64,000 bases of DNA from Valencia hispanica. Taxonomy: Eukaryota > Chordata > Actinopteri > Cyprinodontiformes > Valenciidae. The DNA lies in the NCBI GenBank assembly GCA_963556495.2, contig OY747704.1:36279501-36343500 (forward strand), given 5' to 3'. Below are positions 57,952-64,000 of the stretch, piece after piece (position 1 is the stretch's first letter; each line of letters starts with the position of its first letter). The notes under the pieces are model-generated. The model was not told the origin of the DNA. It made no database searches and saw only the letters and a list, made by a program, of their open reading frames with translations. The position numbers were made by a program, and so were the translations under genes.

Positions 57952-58223
57952 ATGTATAGCTATACTTGTGAGGACCAACCTTTGACAGCCCACCAGCATT
58001 GTGCGGACATTTGTAGTTGTGAGGACATTTTGCCTGGTCCCCACAATGTTTAACTAGCTATTAAACTCTACTAGTTAGGTTTAGAGGTATGGTGTGAATT
58101 AGGTTTAGGTTAAGGTTAGGGTTAGGCATGTATCAGTAATGGTTAGGTTTAGGGAAAGTGTCTGGGTTAGGCATAGTAAAATCAATGGAAGTCAATACAA
58201 TGTCAACACAAGGATAGCAAGAC
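57951..58223 (+). repeat. Teleost 'gaggacc / ttaggtttag' repeat framed by GT arrays
   Basis: 'ttgtgaggaccaacc', 'gtgaggacattttgcctggtc' and 'cccacaatgt' are followed by an array of ttaggttt/ttagggtt words (58075-58180) and 'caatggaagtcaatacaatg'. The telomere-like words are mixed and not a (TTAGGG)n tract. The unit sits exactly between two GT arrays of the same orientation. Confidence 0.7.
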
Positions 58224-58282
<59 letters not shown>

Positions 58283-58312
58283 CGCGCGCGCGCGCGTGCG
58301 TGTGTGTGTGTG
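58224..58312. repeat. (GT)n with a (GC)n core
   Basis: GT repeats on both sides of an alternating GC stretch at about 58279-58299. Purine-pyrimidine alternation is unbroken over nearly 90 bases, which favours Z-DNA. Confidence 0.96.
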
Positions 58313-58319
58313 AGAGCAT

Positions 58320-59540
58320 ATATTATTAAGGAGATTTCCTGTGTTGTGTTTTTTTGCTTCCTGCTGTGAGGGATTTTGGGATGTGAACATGAGAAGGACA
58401 TCCAAAGGTTCCAATAGATGGCATATCAACAAAGAACCACGGACAAACAGAATAACACTTTTTTCTGTTTTGTGACCTGAAATATGCTATATTACCTATA
58501 AGATCTCTGTGTGAAATTATGGTCTTGAAGATGCAGTGGTTTTCAGTAAATACAATTTTATTTACAGAAATGTTACTTTTACTGCTGTTTAGTTTCAGCT
58601 GTTATTTTAAATGAATATTTTAATGAATCCCCATGTTACCCTGCTATGTAATATTACTAGTAATTACTAATTACTTTAACAACAACCTTTCTTGATATGA
58701 ACAATGCAGACAGTGACCTTTAGTCAATTAACACAACAAATATTCATTAAGCTATAAGGTAATCTTTACTGACATATATTGCCTTTTAGGTTTGGAACAG
58801 TCAACACAATTAGAAACACAGTTTTGAAAGACAAACCACACACAAATGAATGTACACATAAGTAAACATTTGATAAAATGTAGTTTTTATAAATACATTC
58901 TAGACTTATTTTCCAGTAACATCATATAACTAAGCATTCAAAAATATATACCCAAAATTATTTAAATTACAATCTAAATAGTTTTTTTCCACAGTTGTTT
59001 AACCATTTACAATACATTTTAACAGCTTTTTCATAGTATATAAAACATTATTTACTCAATTCATTACTGGTGATACATTGATGGATTGGGATTGTAGTGA
59101 AGTCAAGGAAACCAACCTCTTCTCTCACTATATAAGATAAATGTATTGTCTTTACACCACCATTCTGACAGTCTTGTTTGAAACATAAAATATGAGACAA
59201 GAACAATACGGCCCTAACTTCGAAGTCTATAACGTATGTTAAATTTAATGTAAAACATACCATGTTTAAGACTTTATTATGAAACTGAGTAAAGACGGAA
59301 TGAATGTTTAAAATTGTACATCCAAACTAATGGATAACTTAAAGCCTTTTTCTGAGGGCAGGATGTTGTATTCTTTAAACAGAAGCTGAGAGGAGTCTGT
59401 TGTGGTCTTTTTGGCTAAAACACCCAAGATGTTTGTTTTGATCAGCTGTTAAGAAATGTATGTCTGCAATAACCCAAGTCATTTATGCATACTAAAATCA
59501 AACCAAATTAGTACATAAATGAAGTTATGGGTTAAACATT
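58320..59540. other. No gene seen
   Basis: AT-rich sequence without domain-bearing frames or recognised repeats. Confidence 0.48.
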
Positions 59541-59542
59541 GC

Positions 59543-60530
59543 AATGACACAGGAAATAAGTATTGAACACGCTTACAGAAATGTATTCAGTACTTTGTGA
59601 AAAAAATGTTTGGTAATGACAACTTTGAGACATCTCCAGTATTAAGAAACAAGCTTTGCTCAGGTGTGATTTTGACCCATTCCCTTCACAAACTATCTAC
59701 ACGTTTTTGACAGGAGCTCCTTACTATTGACTGATCTTCTGTTCATTGCATAGTTTTTCAGTTCAAGTTATGAACTGGGCCATTCTAATAAATGTTCATT
59801 CTTTTTCTTTCTTCATCTGAAACCAATTAAGAGTTTCATTGGCTGTGTGTTTAGGACTATTGTCTTGTTAGGAAATCCACAGTGGTTTCATCTTCTGAAT
59901 CTTATCAAGAATTATCCTGAAAGATATCTCTATTTCTCTATCCTTCAGATATATGACATATCATATACTATAAGCAATCCACACGATGCTGTTCCAATCT
60001 GCAAACTTACCTTTTGGCATGTTGATCTTAAAGTGACGTGCAAAACCATTCTTCTTCCAAGCACAGTGTGTGCAGTAACATTCAAAGAGTTAAACTTTTG
60101 CCTTCATTTGATCAGAATTAGTTATGCCAGTATTTCACTTGATTCTCCTAACCTTCCGCAGCAGACATTAAACAAGCTTCAATACTCTCAACAACCCTTC
60201 TTTTTTATTATTCTTTTGACTCATCTGTCAGGAATCTTTGGAGGGGCACCTGATTGGTGCTGGTTTATGCTGAAATCATGTTTTTTCCAGTTCCAGATTA
60301 TGGCTCTAATGACACTCACTTGAACATGCAGAACTTTAGAAAAGCAGCTGTAAGCATGGCTTTGCAAAAGTAGGACTTTTTGTGCAGTCTATTTTGTTTT
60401 GAATCATTCTAAGCTTTAGTTTCTTATTTCAATTATACCAGTGTTAAACAATTGTTTACTCTGATGAGTTCTTTAGTTTGTTATTATTTCGTCCTTTTTA
60501 TATATTTATTTCCTTGAAACAGAGTTCAAT
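59543..60530 (-). pseudogene. Second Tc1-like transposon, degraded, minus strand
   Basis: The outer end 'aggaaataagtattgaacac' at 59551 is the start of a distinct fish Tc1-like family. Sequence then follows its antisense transposase in order: 'tcaggtgtgattttgaccca', 'aaccaattaagagtttcatt', 'ggctgtgtgtttaggac', 'tgttccaatctgcaaactta', 'ccagtatttcacttgattc', 'ctgtcaggaatctt', 'ttccagattatggctc' and 'actcacttgaacatgcagaa'. On the minus strand the catalytic block corresponding to WSDETK reads NSDQMK, and the frame is full of stops. The far end ('gagttcaata' near 60524) is poorly conserved. The 158-codon plus-strand frame at 59847-60323 is an antisense artefact. This family differs from the one at 2.8-5.1 kb. 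Confidence 0.78.
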
Positions 60531-60614
60531 ATAGCAAGTATCAAGCCTATAGGGCAACAAAAAAAGTATTTCAGCTTAGAGTTTTTTTGGGGCATTTTTG
60601 TCACACTTAAACAC

Positions 60615-60985
60615 TGAAGATTCATCCATCCATTATCTATTCCGTCCATCCTCTGCAGGGTTGTGGGGGTGCCTTTCTCCAGTATTCATCGGGCAAGAGG
60701 CGGGGTACACCCTGGACAGGTTGCCAGTTCATCGCAGGGCAACACAGAGACATACAGGACAAACAACCATACACACACACACACTCATACCTAAGGGCAG
60801 TTTAGAGAGACCAGTTAACCTAACAGTCATGTTTTTGGACTGTGGGAGGAAGGCGGAATACCCGGAGGGAACCCACGTGTGCACAGTGAGAACATGCAAA
60901 CTCCATGCAGAAAGACCCCGGACCGGGATTTGAACCCAGGCCCTCTTGCTTCAAGGCAACAGTGCTACCAACTGTGCAAATTATT
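60615..60985 (-). mobile_element. V-SINE-type SINE, nearly full length
   Basis: On the minus strand the SINE starts near 60985 with a tRNA-like head: A-box-like 'ttggtagcactg' (about 60971-60960) and B-box-like 'ggttcaaatcc' (60936-60926). Next come 'tgcatgttctcac', the 'tccaaaaacatgactgttag' block, a short GT run and 'cgatgaactggcaacctgtc'. The element ends in a 'gatggatg' tail at about 60618. This is the layout of the vertebrate V-SINE superfamily (AFC-type in cichlids). The plus-strand 111-codon frame 60598-60933 is its antisense shadow. Confidence 0.9.
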
Positions 60986-60989
60986 GTCC

Positions 60990-61920
60990 TGAACTATTTG
61001 GTTTATCGTTAGTTTCCAAAACTTTCTTGATAATTTAAGAACAACATCTTTGGTGTAATATTTAACTATATTCAAATCTAATAATGAAAAGGGGAAGGTA
61101 TGCATGATGGTGTAATCCGGGCCCCTCAGTAAGTTCTTATATTGAGTGTTGGATTACTTTACTGCTTACTTAGAATCAGAGAGGCTTATTTTTAGCGAAC
61201 AGAAATGAATGAGTCACAACTGCCAAAAATCCTGCTTTTAAGCTTTTTTCTTCTGAGGCTATCAAAATGATAACAGAGCAAACACGGATGATTTTAACTT
61301 CTAATTATGATAAGACGGCAGATCAAAGCCATTTAAAATGAATTTGAGCTGCTTTTGATCTTCTTTTATCCATACATTATATGGAGACATAAGCTCTTTT
61401 GTTTCTTAATGCATTTCAAATGTATGGAAAATGTGGAAACACACTAGAGAAAGATGTGAAAACAAGAAAAGAACAGAACACTTAAATAGAGAGAATACCA
61501 TATGTTTTGTATGTGCTTAACTTTTCTATATTCTACTATATTTTGTATACGTATAACTGGAGACCTGAAATTTTTCTCATTGACATTGACAGTTACAATA
61601 GCTGTGTTGAAAGGCAGTTGTTATAGTCCTAAACCAAAACAAACCTTACCTGCATCCTAATCCTTTAGATTAGACTTTGAGGAATTTGTATGAAAGCATA
61701 GTGTTGATTTATTCTTCCATTATTTCCTGTTGTCGCTGTTGCACTCAGTGGAGCTGTTTGGTGTTCAGACCCTCTTGAATTAATCTAGTTTTCTCTGTGC
61801 TGAGGCCACGCTAACACACATATTTTCTGTTGGTGTACTGTACAATTTGGGAACTCTTTGTGTTTCACACTGTTTTTCTTGGCATGGTAATGTCTCAATA
61901 GCTTAGTTAGCTTTGCTTCA
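60990..61920. other. No gene seen
   Basis: AT-rich sequence between the V-SINE and the L2 element. The last 100 bases may already be L2 5' UTR. Confidence 0.4.
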
Positions 61921-62001
61921 TTGTGGCTATGGCTACTCTTCTTCTCTCGCTCTATCTCTCAATCTCGACCTAAATCTTCTCTCTCTTGCTCTCTGTGTCA
62001 G

Positions 62002-62880
62002 ATGTTTAGTTACTTCCCTGCTGCCTTTAGTGATAATGGTAACTGTAATAAATGTAACATATTTGTAGCTTTGGAGGCGAGGGTGTCAGAATTAGAGGCC
62101 CTGCTCCGTGCTGTTGAAAAACCAGCAGATAGCCGATGCCCATTAGCCAGGCAGAGCCAACAAGGACAGAACCCCCTAGCCGTCCTCCCAACAGAACTCG
62201 CCCAGCTGGGACCTCAGGCCGGCTGGGTGACGGTACGTAGTAAGCGTGGTTCCAGAACCCAGCCCACGGGCCACCAACAACCTGTCCGCGTTCCTAACAG
62301 ATTTTCACCGCTCAGCGACACACCTGAGAAGATGTCCCTGATAATTGGCAGCTCCATAGTCAGAAATATGGCATTAGAGACCATTTACCACAGTCAAATG
62401 CTTGCCAGGGGCCAAAACAGGCAACGTCAAATCCTACCTGAAACTGCTTGCTAAGGATAAGCGTAAACAGTAAGATTGTTATTCACGCTGGCGGTAATGA
62501 CACCAGGTTACGCCAATTGGAGGTCACCAAAATGAGTGTTTGCTTCGGTGTGTAAGTTTGCCAAAACAATATCCAACTCAGTAATCTTTTCTGGTCCCAT
62601 GTTTAGCCGCATGCTATCATTCCACCAATGGGTGTCCTGCAAACTATGTGGGCTACATTAATAACTGGTGAACATTTTGGGGAAAACCTGGTCTGATCCA
62701 GAGAGATGACATCCATCCCACTTTGGATGGAGCAGCTCTTCTTTCTAGGAGTTTGGCCAAATGTGTTAGTCCTCCAAAACACTGACAACCCAGGGTCCAG
62801 ACCAGGAAGCAGAGTTGTAGTTTAACCCACCTGTCTGCAGCTTCTGTACTGTCACCCACCCTTTACCCCATAGAGACAGT
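62002..62880 (+). pseudogene. L2-type ORF1: Cys pair, coiled coil and SGNH-type esterase domain
   Basis: From ATG 62002: MFSYFPAAFSDNGNCNKCN (a Cys-x2-Cys pair), then VALEARVSELEALLRAVEK, a short leucine-zipper-like coiled coil. A basic segment WVTVRSKRGSRTQP and NRFSPLSDTPEK lead to the SGNH hydrolase (esterase) domain: GSSIVRN (block I, about residues 115-121), then after a frameshift PGAKTGNVKSYLKLLAKDK, IHAGGNDTR (block III, about 62485-62510) and RDDIHPTLDGAALLSRSLA (block V with the Asp-x2-His-type pair, about 62705-62760). Esterase domains in ORF1 are known from the CR1/L2 group of LINEs. At least two frameshifts (near 62390 and 62470) and several stops make the copy inactive. I chose 62002 over the upstream non-ATG opening because homology starts there. 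Confidence 0.8.
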
Positions 62881-62957
62881 GTCTTGCCCATGGCCAAAAT
62901 CAAATGGATTAAATGTTAACCTAACGAGCATATCATGAAAATCTCATAAGGATTAAT

Positions 62958-64000
62958 ATGACTTTGATTAAACAGAAAAAAACAACTATTAGATATGGTT
63001 TATTCAACATAAGATCTCTCTCCTCGAAGATTTTGTGAGTAAATGACTTGATTTGGGATAGTCAAATCAATTTGTTTTGTCTCACAGAAACCTGGCTTCA
63101 GCAGCAGGATTATGTCAGTATAAATGAGTCCTTAAAATTATTTAAATTTTCACATTCCTAGAAGTATTGCGCGAGGAGGAGGAGTTGCAACCATTTTTCA
63201 TTCTGATTTACAAATTTACCCCAGACCAAATAATAGTTACAGTTCTTTTGAACAGATGCAAAGCATTAAGACCAAATTTTGTATTGTCCACCAGGCCCTT
63301 ACTTTCAATTCTTAGATCAGATCTCACATTTTTTATCTGAATTAGTATTAAATACTGATAAGGTCATTATAGTGGGGGATTTCAATATTCATGTGGATAC
63401 TGAAAGTGATAGCCTAAATGTAGCCTTCAATGCTATCTTACCCCTCCTTTCCACCGGACGCGTAAGCAGCACGTTTCACTTGTGTATTCTGCTGCTTGGC
63501 CCTTTCCACCGGGTGCGTATGAGGCGCATAGCACCAGGGAAGCAGCTGTCACCGAGAGAGCACAAAATCACGCGTGGTTTCGTCAGTAAACACAACAACC
63601 ATAGACATATATAAACGGCCACACAGGTAGTGACATTTTTTTAAGTAAAGCAACCGCAAAGCAGCACGTTTCTTTTATTTTGAAAATTTCCGGTGCCGAG
63701 CCGTGTATTTCCTGTCTCCCCTATCCAAAATGTAGAAATTTACGTGTTTCAGAGGCGTGCTGCTTAGAAAATAGGACTGCCGCGTATATTTAGAAAAGTG
63801 CTGCGACATGTCTCTCCTCAGACGCGGCAGACTCATGCTGCTTTCGCCTCTGGTGGAAAGGGTTCTATTGACTACAGTGGTGGCTATCAGCTGCGTATGA
63901 CGTGCTGCTCCTGTAACGTGCTGCTTACACGTCCGGTGGAAAGGAGGGGTTAGACTCAATTGGCTTTACTCAAAAAGTACAGGGTCCCACCCACTTGGGT
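62958..64000 (+). pseudogene. L2-type ORF2, AP-endonuclease domain, interrupted
   Basis: ATG 62958: MTLIKQKKTTIRYGLFNIRSLSSK, the start of an APE-type endonuclease with the N-x-R-S motif. INLFCLTETWL follows (ETW, catalytic Glu). RGGGVATIF lies near 63175-63200, VYCPPGPYFQFLDQI near 63270-63310 and DKVIIVGDFNIHVD at 63357-63399 (GDFN, catalytic Asp/Asn). The frame is broken by a stop near 63030 and frameshifts. After the MITE at 63441-63949 it resumes as LDSIGFTQKVQGPTHLG to the window end, a direct continuation of the endonuclease. Confidence 0.87.
63441..63949. mobile_element. PIF/Harbinger-type MITE, 509 bp, inside the L2 endonuclease
   Basis: The ends are 'cccctcctttccaccggacg' (63441) and its inverted copy ending at 63949, identical over the first 20 bases. 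The match continues with one substitution through 'tgtaagcagcacgtt'. The flanking trinucleotide TTA is present on both sides (63438-63440 and 63950-63952), the TWA duplication typical of PIF/Harbinger. Internal repeats of the motif occur at about 63500 and, inverted, 63850. Removing element plus one TTA restores the L2 frame (codons N-A-I then L-D-S). No transposase; the frames at 63675-63959 and in 63440-63614 are incidental. Confidence 0.93.

Larger units (their letters stand above)
61921..64000 (+). mobile_element. L2-type LINE, 5' half (ORF1 and start of ORF2), runs off the window
   Basis: ORF1 with a zinc/coiled-coil start and an esterase domain (62002-62880) is followed by ORF2 with AP-endonuclease motifs (62958 onward). 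The element is interrupted by a PIF/Harbinger-type MITE (63441-63949) and continues past position 64000. It is the only copy in the window that retains the 5' part, so the family is a two-ORF LINE. The exact 5' end is not defined. Confidence 0.85.

Noticed and set aside
58075..58160. Interstitial telomere from the ttaggttt/ttagggtt words
   Set aside because: The words are mixed and interrupted and belong to an interspersed repeat; there is no (TTAGGG)n run.
59847..60323. 158-codon plus-strand frame
   Set aside because: The DNA follows the antisense strand of a Tc1-like transposase block by block, so the frame is an artefact of a decayed transposon.
60598..60933. 111-codon frame with Cys/His residues
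   Set aside because: It lies wholly on the antisense strand of a V-SINE.
60926..60971. A tRNA gene from the A-box and B-box match
   Set aside because: The boxes belong to the tRNA-derived head of the V-SINE, and no cloverleaf with anticodon stem can be built from the flanking sequence.
61921..62001. Upstream extension of the L2 ORF1 frame
   Set aside because: It starts at TTG, is serine-rich low-complexity sequence, and recognisable ORF1 sequence begins at the ATG at 62002.
1..64000. CRISPR array, prokaryotic operon, prophage or toxin-antitoxin locus
   Set aside because: No regularly spaced short direct repeats with unique spacers, no tightly packed long ORFs and no ribosome-binding-site pattern; everything recognisable is eukaryotic TE sequence.

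Overview
The window looks like gene-poor nuclear DNA from a ray-finned fish (teleost). I found no intact host protein-coding gene, no tRNA or rRNA gene, no CRISPR array and no prokaryotic gene organisation. The DNA is AT-rich. Recognisable content is almost entirely transposable elements (TEs) of the mix typical of teleosts: L2-type, Rex1/Babar-like and L1-type non-LTR retrotransposons, V-SINE-type tRNA-derived SINEs, Tc1-like, hAT-like, PIF/Harbinger-like and TTAA-target DNA transposons, long GT microsatellites and a tandem array. Family names come from recognising motifs and conserved protein blocks by eye, not from a database search. I cannot name the species.

Layout. 0.3-1.1 kb: antisense L2 fragment. 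2.6-5.1 kb: Tc1-like element with inverted repeats of about 265-275 bp, its transposase split by an insertion of about 1 kb. 6.7-7.0, 36.7-37.1 and 41.4-41.9 kb: three copies of one LINE 3'-end-like repeat. 10.3-12.0 and 24.4-26.1 kb: two copies of an unclassified repeat. 12.1-13.4, 45.1-45.4 and 56.3-57.1 kb: 5'-truncated L2 copies on the plus strand. 16.2-18.3 kb: hAT transposase pseudogene on the minus strand. 20.8-22.8 kb: tandem array of 233-bp units with a 232-bp spacer. 24.0-28.1 kb: remnants of three TE-type coding segments (THAP domain, a P2RX7-like N-terminal exon candidate, a SWIM-type exon). 30.1-30.7 kb: TTAA-flanked MITE. 32.4-33.3 kb: hAT MITE with a perfect 8-bp target duplication and an internal hairpin. 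38.9-40.1 and 46.7-49.85 kb: antisense Rex1/Babar-like LINEs, the second split by an 830-bp element that shares its 3' tail. 50.3-52.0 kb: antisense L1 interrupted by another repeat. 52.6-53.15 kb: inverted-repeat MITE. 57.9-58.3 kb: repeat framed by two GT arrays. 59.5-60.5 kb: second Tc1-like pseudogene. 60.6-61.0 kb: nearly full-length V-SINE. 61.9-64.0 kb: 5' half of an L2 with an ORF1 esterase domain, cut by a Harbinger-type MITE with a clean TTA duplication.

None of these act together as a pathway. The informative structure is nesting, which gives relative ages, and shared 3' tails, which suggest that autonomous LINEs mobilised a non-autonomous partner. All identifiable coding segments carry stops, frameshifts or truncations. 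Stretches between the listed features show only AT-rich sequence with short open frames that I do not recognise.
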